NCBI GenBank assembly: GCA_009787405.1
Contig: WRGA01000117.1
Coordinates: 1-63,548 of the forward strand
Origin: Candidatus Azobacteroides sp.
Lineage (GTDB): Bacteria; Bacteroidota; Bacteroidia; Bacteroidales; WRGA01
Reading direction: 5' to 3'
DNA length: 63,548 bases
In this document: positions 43,533 through 51,735 of the stretch, piece by piece
Layout of the letters: each line of letters opens with the position of its first letter
How positions within the stretch are numbered: the stretch's first letter is position 1
Program-made: the position numbers and the translations under genes
The notes under the pieces: model-generated
Seen by the model: only the letters and a program-made list of their open reading frames with translations
Database searches by the model: none
Told to the model about the DNA's origin: nothing

Positions 43533-46202
43533 ATGGTATCAACAACACTTCTCTCGAGCAACGAAAGCGTCGGTTTGGGAATAATAGAAATAGTATCCGT
43601 TCCCAGCATAAAAATTTTGTCGGATAAGTATTCAGATTCGCAGGCAATGACTGTTGACTATAAAAAGGAAATGAGTAATTTGTTATCGCAGGTTTATCAG
43701 TATTATAAAATGCTGAATAATACAACAGGAATGAACAATGATATTTCGCTGGAAATACTTTGGACAACCCGGTCGGTTGCCAATCAACCATACAAGGCAA
43801 ATATACGGCTGTTTCTATTAGTGCGGGCTATCGGCAGCGATAATAGTTCGGTTGAAAAGAATGTAACTGCCGTTTTGCAAATCTGCAAAACAATGCTGGA
43901 TTTGCAAAAATACGAATACAAGACCGTTTCGTATGATGAACTGTTTCCTGTTATTCAAGGTATTGAAGAACAATCCGTCTGCGCAATCGTAAAAGAGGAG
44001 AGATTGGAAAATTTGCAAAACCAAATATTGCCTTTTTGTTACTCTTTTGACCAAATCCCGGTTAGCGAAACAGATATGAGCAAACTTGTTAATACGTTAA
44101 TCAATTATCCTGATTGTGCGGTATCGTTTCAACTGATACCTACCGCATACAGTTCCGCCGAAGCGCAGGAAATTGGCAACATTACACTAATGCTTGATAA
44201 TCTATTTAAGGGAATTGCGGAACAAGGAGTTGGCAATATCAGTTTTGCAGCGGCAGAAAAACCTTCATTTACATATAAATATTACCAACAGAACAAAACT
44301 AATGCACTTTTCAATTTCAATATTTTGGTTTACGGAAAACAGGAAGCCGTTCAAAATATATCAAGCAGCGTTTACGGACAGTTGAATGCGGGACTCAAAT
44401 TTATCAATTTGTCTGCTGAGGAAGTAAACAAAAACAATAATTTTTATCCCTTGCCTTGGGCTGTCAATGAATTGCAACAAAGCGTGGAACGAGAACAATT
44501 TTGGAATAGCGGGCAAATCTCAGCTAACAATTATAAACTTCCTTACATAATCACATTTGAGGAGGCAGCCGAATTTTTCCGTCTTCCATTCGGCAATGAC
44601 CATATTTCGGCGGGATTGGTCGTAAACGAATCGGGCAAAACAAGTAAAACCTACGCTAAGGATATTATCAATGTCAGCGACATTGAGGTGGGACGGCTCA
44701 AATCTTCGTCAAATGACGACCGTATCGGTTTTTCATTAAAAGATTTAGCCAAGCACATGCTGGTGGTTGGAACGCCCGGTTCCGGAAAGACTACTTTTTC
44801 TGTGAGTTTACTTGACAGACTGTGGAAAAAGCATAAAATCCCGTTCCTCGTTATTGAGCCTGCGAAAAACGAATACCGCGCATTAGTGCAGAGTATTCCC
44901 GATTTACAGGTATTTACACCCGGCAAAAACTTTATTTCGCCCTTTGTGTTCAATCCCTTTGTGCCACCTAAAAACGTTAAACTTGAAACCTATAAATCAA
45001 CGTTGAAGACTGCGTTTGCGGCAGCGGTATCTATGTCCACGCCTTTGGATAAGATATTTGAAGAATCTATTAACAACTGTTATTCGGATTTCCGATGGCT
45101 CGACAATTATACAGTTGCCGACAAGGGTAATATTTTTAATATAACAGATTTTATTAAATGTTTTCAACAGACATTCGACGAAATAGGCTATACGGGTGAT
45201 GCCCGAAACATTGGACGCGCAGGTATTGTACGTTTAAACAGTTTGGTCAATCTCTTTGATAATTATTTTTCAATTCCTATCGAAGATTTATTGCAAAAAC
45301 CCACTATAATTGAACTTGCAGCAATTGAAAACAGTGACCAGAAAGCGTTAATAATTTCTCTATTGCTGTTATCCATACTTGCTTATGTCAATGCAAATTA
45401 TGTGGGAGAAGGTGGATTGAAAAATGTAATTTTGCTTGAAGAAGCGCATGTACTTTTGGATGCCGATACTAATGCCGGAGAAGGCGAAGCAAATCCAAGC
45501 GCCATAGCGCAGGGACTTGTGAAAAGAATGTTGGCGGAAATTCGCTCGTATGGCGTTGGGCTAATTATTGCCGACCAGTCGCCCCGCAAAGTAACCTTAG
45601 ATGTAATTGCGTTAACGGATATGAAATTAGCTTTCCGTCTGGTGGAAGCAACCGATAAACAAATTCTTGCAGACAGTACGAATATGTCGGAAATGCAAAT
45701 ACAACGCTTGGCAAAACTGAAGCCCGGCGAAGCGTTTTTCTTTTTCAACAAATTGGACGAACCGGAAGAAGTAGTAACACCTGATTATCGTTTGGAAAAC
45801 AAAATCAGCATTTCGCTTAAAGATGAAGATATTGCAAAATTATCAACATATTGGAACAGCAAACAGGAAAAACTGAGACCTTATCCCGAATGTCAATATG
45901 TAGCTTGTTGTACAAAAACTTGCGACTATCAACGCCGTATTTTAGCGCGTGAAATAGCGAGACGGTTGTTCAATCGGTATTTTAAGCCAACAACAGAAAG
46001 TTTCGAGCCACTAAAAGAATTATTGAGTAAAATCAGTAATTTGGTTATGGATGAATTAAACGATGAACCGTTTACTCTCGAATTACTGCTTTGCGTGAAA
46101 GTTCACCTTTGGAGGCGTATAAAATTTGGAACACGAATACCTGTACGCAATATACAGATACAAAATTCATTAGAAAAACAATATTTAATTAATAAAATAT
46201 AG
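43533..46202 (+). CDS. HerA/VirB4-like P-loop ATPase (island gene 2)
   Basis: An 889-residue ATPase of the HerA/FtsK class. Walker A is G413-T-P-G-S-G-K419-T420, Walker B is I-L-L-E-E-A-H (about 633-639), and an arginine-finger-like region (ADQSPRKVTLDV) follows near residue 685. The first 380 residues are an unrecognised domain with no membrane helix. Residues 787-797 hold a tight cysteine group (C-x4-C-C-x3-C) that may bind zinc. Related ATPases pump DNA or translocate proteins in conjugation, DNA repair and several defence systems. There are no relaxase, coupling-protein or pilus genes here, so conjugation is unlikely. The neighbours suggest work at the membrane. Confidence 0.85.
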   Translation: MVSTTLLSSNESVGLGIIEIVSVPSIKILSDKYSDSQAMTVDYKKEMSNLLSQVYQYYKMLNNTTGMNNDISLEILWTTRSVANQPYKANIRLFLLVRAIGSDNSSVEKNVTAVLQICKTMLDLQKYEYKTVSYDELFPVIQGIEEQSVCAIVKEERLENLQNQILPFCYSFDQIPVSETDMSKLVNTLINYPDCAVSFQLIPTAYSSAEAQEIGNITLMLDNLFKGIAEQGVGNISFAAAEKPSFTYKYYQQNKTNALFNFNILVYGKQEAVQNISSSVYGQLNAGLKFINLSAEEVNKNNNFYPLPWAVNELQQSVEREQFWNSGQISANNYKLPYIITFEEAAEFFRLPFGNDHISAGLVVNESGKTSKTYAKDIINVSDIEVGRLKSSSNDDRIGFSLKDLAKHMLVVGTPGSGKTTFSVSLLDRLWKKHKIPFLVIEPAKNEYRALVQSIPDLQVFTPGKNFISPFVFNPFVPPKNVKLETYKSTLKTAFAAAVSMSTPLDKIFEESINNCYSDFRWLDNYTVADKGNIFNITDFIKCFQQTFDEIGYTGDARNIGRAGIVRLNSLVNLFDNYFSIPIEDLLQKPTIIELAAIENSDQKALIISLLLLSILAYVNANYVGEGGLKNVILLEEAHVLLDADTNAGEGEANPSAIAQGLVKRMLAEIRSYGVGLIIADQSPRKVTLDVIALTDMKLAFRLVEATDKQILADSTNMSEMQIQRLAKLKPGEAFFFFNKLDEPEEVVTPDYRLENKISISLKDEDIAKLSTYWNSKQEKLRPYPECQYVACCTKTCDYQRRILAREIARRLFNRYFKPTTESFEPLKELLSKISNLVMDELNDEPFTLELLLCVKVHLWRRIKFGTRIPVRNIQIQNSLEKQYLINKI

Positions 46203-46205
46203 TAT

Positions 46206-46412
46206 ATGAAAAATTTAGAAATGAATGATATACAAGAGGATTCAACCTCTTTATCAAAATCAGAAACTCAAAAAAATAGAACGGAATGTGAGGATTCCAT
46301 TCCAGAAGATGTTGTAAATAGTGTAAAGAAAGGAATAGGGATAGGAGGGACTGTGACAAAAAATTTTATGAGTATGATTGAAAAAGCGGCGAACACTCAA
46401 TTTGGAAAATAA
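46206..46412 (+). CDS. Small protein, 68 aa (island gene 3)
   Basis: A 68-residue polar protein, rich in Ser/Glu/Asp/Lys in its first half and with a Gly-rich, mildly hydrophobic segment (VKKGIGIGGTVTKNFMSMIEKA) in the second. It starts 3 nt after the ATPase stop codon, so it is probably translationally coupled to it. No family recognised. Confidence 0.55.
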   Translation: MKNLEMNDIQEDSTSLSKSETQKNRTECEDSIPEDVVNSVKKGIGIGGTVTKNFMSMIEKAANTQFGK

Positions 46413-46461
46413 AAGTTGAAGAAATTATTTATTAAAATATTAATATTTAAAACGATTAAAA

Positions 46462-47364
46462 ATGGAAGATACAGATTTTGACGGAGGAGACATTGGTGGA
46501 GGCGACTCCGGGGGTAGTGATTTATTCGGCGGAGATACCGGTGATGGAGATACTTTTGACGATAGCGGTAACGATATGCCAAGTGACGATATTTCTGAAG
46601 ATACAGATAATGACTTTACAGTTGAAAATGACGAAAATACAACTGACATAGATACGCCCTCTGAAACTATATCCAATTTGGAGAATCAGGACTACGACGT
46701 AAATATGGAAGTAACATACCCTGACTCTGATTTTCAAAATACTTCTTCTTCAGATACAGATACTGTTGAATCTGAAGATTTAGACGATGATGGTTTGGAA
46801 GATAACAACGATGCTGCTCAAAATGCAGAAGGCGATGATAGTGGCGAAAACCCTGAAGATGAAGAAAGTGATAGCGATATTGATACTAATGACGAAAATG
46901 GCGAAGAGAATGACATTCCCGAAGATACTGATAACGGAACAAAAGACAATTTTGAAATTGGCGGACACCAAAATATGACTGCTGAAGAAGTTGAACAATA
47001 TCAAAAAGACGGCAACGACGCATTTAACGATTCGCTTCCGGAAGATTATAAATCGAGCGAAGACAGTCAGCCAAGCGATGAGTACAGGCAATTGGTGGAC
47101 GATAATTATGCCGATATGGAAAATCAGATAGATGAATCATATAAAGCAGAAGGCTGGGATGAAAGTATGCAGGTACAAGATGACGATTGGAGTAAGGAAA
47201 GAGAATATGATGATGAGTCGAATGAAGAAGGCAGTGTTGAAAATTCTACTGATGACAATGAAGAAAAACCGTCAGTTCGAGAAACTTTGAACGATTTTGA
47301 TAATTCGGAAGAACCTAAAGGTGCTGACTTTGAAGACCCGCCTGTTTATAACAGAACAAGATAG
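46462..47364 (+). CDS. Highly acidic low-complexity protein, 300 aa (island gene 4)
   Basis: About half of the residues are Asp, Glu, Asn or Ser. It begins with repeats of Gly-Asp (D-F-D-G-G-D-I-G-G-G-D-S-G-G) and continues with acid runs, with no hydrophobic core, signal peptide or membrane helix. It should be intrinsically disordered and strongly negative. A slightly more structured patch is N-M-T-A-E-E-V-E-Q-Y-Q-K-D-G-N-D-A-F-N (about residues 171-190). Codons remain regular, so it is a real gene. Possible roles are a DNA mimic, an ion or metal buffer, or a scaffold; none is proven. Confidence 0.65.
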   Translation: MEDTDFDGGDIGGGDSGGSDLFGGDTGDGDTFDDSGNDMPSDDISEDTDNDFTVENDENTTDIDTPSETISNLENQDYDVNMEVTYPDSDFQNTSSSDTDTVESEDLDDDGLEDNNDAAQNAEGDDSGENPEDEESDSDIDTNDENGEENDIPEDTDNGTKDNFEIGGHQNMTAEEVEQYQKDGNDAFNDSLPEDYKSSEDSQPSDEYRQLVDDNYADMENQIDESYKAEGWDESMQVQDDDWSKEREYDDESNEEGSVENSTDDNEEKPSVRETLNDFDNSEEPKGADFEDPPVYNRTR

Positions 47365-47389
47365 TAATAACTTAAAACAATAAATAATT

Positions 47390-48067
47390 ATGAGCGAATA
47401 CGATGATTTAAGTGATAGTGCAGAAGTTTTTGAGCCTAATTCCGAAGGATTTCACGAAGAAACAGAGCCAATAGAGCCGACTTCCGATATAATCCCGGAA
47501 GATACTCAAAGTTATAATTTTGAAGGGGTTTCTGATTCAGAACAAGCAGAGGCAGAAGAATTTATGAAAGAAAATCCTGATTTGTTTTCAAATTCAGATG
47601 AAGTAAAAACTCCAACAAGTGATGGTGACGAGGGTGTTTTGCATAATCCCGATTCTGAAAGCATTACTGTGGGCAAATTAGACCCCGATAAAAACGAAAC
47701 AGGTAAGAGTTATATAGAAACAGGCAAGGAAACAGGTTCTTCCTATTACGATAATGAAAATTATCCAGAAATACAGAAGGAAAATCCGAATATCGAGAAT
47801 AAAGATATGTACGAAGAAAGTGGAAATAAAGAAACTATTGAAAATGCCCTTGATAAAGGTCAAGAAATTCAAATGCCAACGAAACCTGAAGAAGTAACAG
47901 GAACAACCGAACAAGAGTATAAATCAATTCAAAATCAAACGGGTGTTGATGTTGATGAATTAAAAAAATTAGAATTGGAAGAAGATAATATGCGCCACCT
48001 TCGCGACTATAAATCTTATTCCGATGAACAACCATTGGACAAACTCGAAGACGAAGAATGGAATTAA
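47390..48067 (+). CDS. Second acidic low-complexity protein, 225 aa (island gene 5)
   Basis: Also very acidic and likely disordered, but with more Thr/Pro/Lys than gene 4 and a short helical end (V-D-V-D-E-L-K-K-L-E-L-E-E-D-N-M-R-H-L-R-D-Y). It does not align with gene 4 over its length, though both share the S-D/E-rich style and a final D-E motif. It lies 25 nt after gene 4. Function unknown. Confidence 0.65.
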   Translation: MSEYDDLSDSAEVFEPNSEGFHEETEPIEPTSDIIPEDTQSYNFEGVSDSEQAEAEEFMKENPDLFSNSDEVKTPTSDGDEGVLHNPDSESITVGKLDPDKNETGKSYIETGKETGSSYYDNENYPEIQKENPNIENKDMYEESGNKETIENALDKGQEIQMPTKPEEVTGTTEQEYKSIQNQTGVDVDELKKLELEEDNMRHLRDYKSYSDEQPLDKLEDEEWN

Positions 48068-48097
48068 AATAGTAACAACAAAATAAATTAAAAAATT

Positions 48098-49216
48098 ATG
48101 TCAATTTGGAAAAACGAAAATGAATCAGCCTACGCCGATGGCAAAAAACATTGGGCTGACGTCATTAAAAACAGCGGAGACGGTAACCTATTAATATGGA
48201 GACAGCCGGAAGAAGATTTTAACACCAACTCCACACTCATAGTAATGCCGGGCGAGGAGGCAATTTTTATCAAAGGCGGTACAATAGAACAAACCTTTGA
48301 AAACGGCACTTACAAACTTTCGACGGAGAATTATCCGTTTATCAGCCGTTTACGGAATGCATTTACAGGCGGAGTTAGCACTTTCAACTGTGTGGTCTAT
48401 TTTGTGCGGAAAGCGCACAGTATGGAAATTCTGTGGGGAACGGATTCAGCAATTCAGGTGCGGGACAAATTTTTGGGAATTGCTACAAAATTGAAAGCAA
48501 GAGGAGCGTATAAGGTACAGGTAGGTAATCCTGTTGTATTTCTTGAAAAGTTAGTAGGCAACAATGTCCCTTTTCAAATGCAAGACGAACTTACACTGTT
48601 TTTCAGAAATGAATTTCAGAGTAAAATCAAGTCCAGTATTGCAAGAGCCGCCAACGAAACCACACAGGAACTTCTTGGTATTGACGCCCGCTTGGACGAA
48701 TTTTCCGATTCAATAAGTCCTTTTATTGGAGAAATACTTGCCGATTACGGATTAAAACTTGTAAAATTTACAGTTGCTGCTGTTGATATAGATGATGATG
48801 AATTAAGAAGACGTTACGATGAAATTGGTATGGATGCCATTGAAAAAATGAGAATTGCACAAGCCGATAAATCAGTGATGGGTATTTTGGGGGAAGATTG
48901 GGGCCGCCAGCAAGCTGCTAATATATTGGGTGATTTAGCAAACAATCAAGGCGCGGGTGGCGTTGCTGCCACAGGTGCAGGGTTAGGAATGGGTGTAGCA
49001 GCCGGTGGTGTTTTTAGCGGAATGGCTCAACAGTTATTCAATCCAATAAATCCGCAACCGCAGCAACCCATACAACCACAACCTTCGCGTTTTACACAGA
49101 AAGAAGACCCTGTGGCTAAAATCAAACAATTAAAAGAAATGTTTGATTTTGGAGCAATTTCACAAGAAGAATTTGACATAGTAAAACAGGAAATATTAAA
49201 CAAAATGAAATCTTAA
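48098..49216 (+). CDS. YdjI-type SPFH protein with C-terminal SHOCT motif (island gene 6)
   Basis: A 372-residue protein of the virion-core/YdjI branch of the SPFH (band 7) superfamily. Its start (L-I-V-M-P-G-E-E-A-I-F-I-K-G-G, Y-K-L-S-T-E-N-Y-P) and the V-Y-F-V-R-K-A-H-S-M-E-I-L-W-G-T segment are typical. A coiled region follows, then a Gly/Ala-rich and Pro/Gln linker (about 275-335), and a SHOCT motif at the very end (I-K-Q-L-K-E-M-F-D-F-G-A-I-S-Q-E-E-F-D). No membrane helix is present. In Bacillus, YdjI belongs to a PspA-linked envelope-stress operon. It may mark or stabilise membrane patches. Confidence 0.85.
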   Translation: MSIWKNENESAYADGKKHWADVIKNSGDGNLLIWRQPEEDFNTNSTLIVMPGEEAIFIKGGTIEQTFENGTYKLSTENYPFISRLRNAFTGGVSTFNCVVYFVRKAHSMEILWGTDSAIQVRDKFLGIATKLKARGAYKVQVGNPVVFLEKLVGNNVPFQMQDELTLFFRNEFQSKIKSSIARAANETTQELLGIDARLDEFSDSISPFIGEILADYGLKLVKFTVAAVDIDDDELRRRYDEIGMDAIEKMRIAQADKSVMGILGEDWGRQQAANILGDLANNQGAGGVAATGAGLGMGVAAGGVFSGMAQQLFNPINPQPQQPIQPQPSRFTQKEDPVAKIKQLKEMFDFGAISQEEFDIVKQEILNKMKS

Positions 49217-49229
49217 AAAACAGTATAAT

Positions 49230-49916
49230 ATGAAACGAATTAATATTTTATGGCTTTTGTTGGATTCATTATTTCTGATAGTATTCAATCTATTGTTTTT
49301 TATGTTTGGCGATGACGGAGAGTCCAAAACTTCCGTATGGATTTGTTATGGCTTTATTCACTTTGCCTATTTTGCGCTGGTTCTTACACCTTTTTTAGTA
49401 CGCAAAGGCAGTGCCGAAACAAATTATCGCCGACCGCTTTATACCGTTACAACTTCTTATTTTTTGGTGGAGTTGCTTGTCGGTGTTACGCTTATTTTGA
49501 TTGCGCCTGAAACGGTCAAAGTTACTATCGTCATACAGGTAGTTTTGGCAACCATGTTTTTGGGTTGGTTGTTGGCGCATTTGATTGTCAATGAGCATAC
49601 GACAGATAATGTCGAGCGGCGAGAAGCGGAATTACAATATGTTAAAAGGTCTTCCGCAAAATTACAGTCCATTTTGCAACAGATAACTGACCATGCTGTT
49701 GCCAAAAAAGTGGAACGGGTTTACGATTTGATGCGCAGTAGTCCTGTACGGTCTAATACCGATGTTCGCTCATTGGAACAGCAGGTAATTAGCGAAATAG
49801 AACAGCTCGGAAATATTGTCAGTCAAAATGAAACAGAGCAAATTGTTTCGATAACAGACAAAATATACCAACTTGCAAACGAAAGGAATAGACAATTAAA
49901 AATCAGTAACAGATAA
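49230..49916 (+). CDS. Four-helix membrane protein with cytoplasmic coiled coil (island gene 7)
   Basis: A 228-residue protein with four membrane helices in its first 120 residues (about 5-27, 36-56, 70-92 and 98-118) and a helical, coiled-coil-like cytoplasmic tail (about 125-225; R-S-S-A-K-L-Q-S-I-L-Q-Q-I). It begins 13 nt after the SPFH gene, in line with a membrane partner for that protein. No family name known to me. Confidence 0.65.
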   Translation: MKRINILWLLLDSLFLIVFNLLFFMFGDDGESKTSVWICYGFIHFAYFALVLTPFLVRKGSAETNYRRPLYTVTTSYFLVELLVGVTLILIAPETVKVTIVIQVVLATMFLGWLLAHLIVNEHTTDNVERREAELQYVKRSSAKLQSILQQITDHAVAKKVERVYDLMRSSPVRSNTDVRSLEQQVISEIEQLGNIVSQNETEQIVSITDKIYQLANERNRQLKISNR

Positions 49917-49920
49917 AAAT

Positions 49921-50517
49921 ATGGCATATAAATTAGAAGGATTACATTGTCCAAATTGTGGTGGAACTCAGTTTTCTCCAGACTTAAAAAAGTGTTTATT
50001 TTGTGGTGGAGCAGTAGTATTAACAAGTTACAGTGATTTTTCTTCAATTGATATAAAAAAATACGAAGATTCATACCGTAAACAATTGGTAGAAAATCCA
50101 AATAATGATGCATTGAACATGTCGCTTGCCATGTGTTATCTAAAAAAGAAATTGTATGACAAAGCAATGCCATTTTTTGAAAAAGCGATAGATGATACTT
50201 TTGGGAATCCCGAAACATTATTTTTCGCATCTGTTTGTTTGTTAAAAGGGGAAAAAGCATTTCTTGCTAATCGCGAAAAACAAATTAACCCTATCATTGC
50301 TTATCTTAACAATGCCATACAGGAAGACCCTAAAGGTATTTATCATTATTTTTTGGCTTATATCAAATATGACTATTTTGAACGTAAATATCTTAATATC
50401 AAGCCAAATTGGGAAGAAACATTACAAACTGCTATTCAGGCAGGGTTGCCGTCGGCGGATGTTGCTCAGCTTTTTGAGGTGTTGCAGGTTGAAATTCCTG
50501 AGTGCTTGAGAGTATGA
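49921..50517 (+). CDS. Zinc-ribbon and TPR protein (island gene 8)
   Basis: A 198-residue protein with an N-terminal zinc ribbon, C-P-N-C-G-G near residue 10 and C-L-F-C-G-G near residue 26, followed by TPR-like helices (P-N-N-D-A-L-N-M-S-L-A-M-C-Y-L-K-K-K-L-Y-D-K-A). Zinc ribbons next to YdjI-type SPFH genes are known from Bacillus ydjG. It starts 4 nt after the membrane protein. It is the last intact gene of the island. Confidence 0.75.
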   Translation: MAYKLEGLHCPNCGGTQFSPDLKKCLFCGGAVVLTSYSDFSSIDIKKYEDSYRKQLVENPNNDALNMSLAMCYLKKKLYDKAMPFFEKAIDDTFGNPETLFFASVCLLKGEKAFLANREKQINPIIAYLNNAIQEDPKGIYHYFLAYIKYDYFERKYLNIKPNWEETLQTAIQAGLPSADVAQLFEVLQVEIPECLRV

Positions 50518-50529
50518 AAAAAAGATAAA

Positions 50530-50980
50530 GTAAGGTTGCTATTTCGAGCATTTGAATAAAGGAAGCAAATTTTTTGAATATACATAATATGCCGATGCCA
50601 AAACAGAATATTATCCTGCTTTGGAATATAGCGATGTTCCGGAAGACAATAATTTGAGCAAAAAATCGACGATGCCGGCGCTGCTCTTGACAGCAAATAT
50701 GCCGCCGATAATTATTACAATGCAGGGAAATAGGAAATACATTGAGGCAAAGCAGGAGTATGAAAAATTACTAAACCCCAATGATGATTATCTTGTAGAA
50801 CGTATTGCAGCCTCTGACATTCGGATTCCAAGGTTGCCGCGCATCATTCGTGTGAAAGTAACCGATGCCAATGGAAATAATATGTCAGATGTCGCATTTT
50901 CAACAGATGAATACAAAGTAGATAAAAACGACTGTTGCATTCACATTTCCCTAAAATTCAACGTATCGTTTTGTAAACAA
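50530..50980 (+). pseudogene. Decayed TPR-protein gene at the island end
   Basis: Pieces of one protein appear in two frames. G-S-K-F-F-E-Y-T is interrupted by TAA at 50585-50587 and continues with Y-A-D-A-K-T-E-Y-Y-P-A-L-E-Y. At about 50657, beside a run of six As, the frame shifts to Q-K-I-D-D-A-G-A-A-L-D-S-K-Y-A-A-D, ends in TAG at 50731-50733, and resumes in the first frame as K-Y-I-E-A-K-Q-E-Y-E-K-L-L-N-P-N-D-D-Y. This is the pattern of a TPR gene with two or three disabling changes. After about 50975 it runs into the convergent MBL gene, so the C-terminus may have been lost. Sequencing error at the A run is possible for one of the changes but not for all. Confidence 0.7.
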
Positions 50981-51709
50981 TTATATAGTAAAAGATTGAC
51001 CTTTGCATGTGATTTTTCCGAACCGGCATCCTTTGGATTCGGCGTAAGGTTCGAATGCATTTCCCTCATCATAGTTTTCGCCGAAATGCATGGGCAGAAA
51101 TAACCCGGCGTTTATGCGGTCGATAAATTGCCGCGGGCCTTTCATATAATCTTTGCCCAGCCGGTTGTCGACCGGAAACATCGCCACGTCGAAATGTTTT
51201 TCTTCCCGGTGCAGGTCGTCCAATTCTTTCAGAAAAAACAGTTCCGCTTCTTTTGCATATTCCGGGGACGCTTCTTCGTTCCAATGCCAATTGTTCAAAT
51301 CTCCCGCATGGAAAATTTTTTTGCCGCCGGCTTCAATCGAAAACGAAATTCCGGCATCGGTCGAGCCGAATGCTTTTACGGTTATCGACTCATCGCTGAA
51401 GACATCGTATTTTTTCAAAAAAACGGCGTCGGATGATTTTGCTTTTCCTTCTTCCCGAATATCCGACGAAAAAATAAATTGAATATCGGGATGTATTTCT
51501 TTCCATTTCAATATTTCCGGATTAAAATGGTCGGAATGTACATGGGATGACAGTACATACAATTTTTCCGGCCGGTGAAGGATTTGATCATGAATCATCC
51601 CCGTATCGGATGTCTTTCCGGAATCCTTGAAATAGTCGATGATCATCGAAAAATCACCGGTTTCGATGACAAAACAGCTGTGATAAATATAATTAATCTT
51701 CATTTTCAT
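50981..51709 (-). CDS. MBL-fold metal-dependent hydrolase
   Basis: A 242-residue enzyme with the metallo-beta-lactamase fold. The start I-Y-H-S-C-F-V-I-E-T is typical of the UPF0173-like group, the metal motif H-V-H-S-D-H is near residue 56, and the Asp of H-A-G-D-L-N near residue 135 and the His of P-M-H-F-G complete the site. Substrate unknown. It faces the island end and belongs to the chromosomal background by composition. Confidence 0.87.
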   Translation of the reverse strand: MKMKINYIYHSCFVIETGDFSMIIDYFKDSGKTSDTGMIHDQILHRPEKLYVLSSHVHSDHFNPEILKWKEIHPDIQFIFSSDIREEGKAKSSDAVFLKKYDVFSDESITVKAFGSTDAGISFSIEAGGKKIFHAGDLNNWHWNEEASPEYAKEAELFFLKELDDLHREEKHFDVAMFPVDNRLGKDYMKGPRQFIDRINAGLFLPMHFGENYDEGNAFEPYAESKGCRFGKITCKGQSFTI

Positions 51710-51735
51710 TTAATCTCAATTTAATTTTCATAAAA

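Noticed and set aside
42058-50980. Island as a conjugative element or prophage
   Set aside because: The ATPase is VirB4/HerA-like, but no relaxase, coupling protein, pilus, integrase, capsid or tail gene is visible, and no attachment-site repeats were recognised at the edges.
50621-51103. 160-codon plus-strand frame read as an intact gene
   Set aside because: Its first part matches a TPR protein only when a frame shift and an in-frame stop are bridged, and its last 40 codons are antisense to the MBL gene. It is reported as a pseudogene instead.
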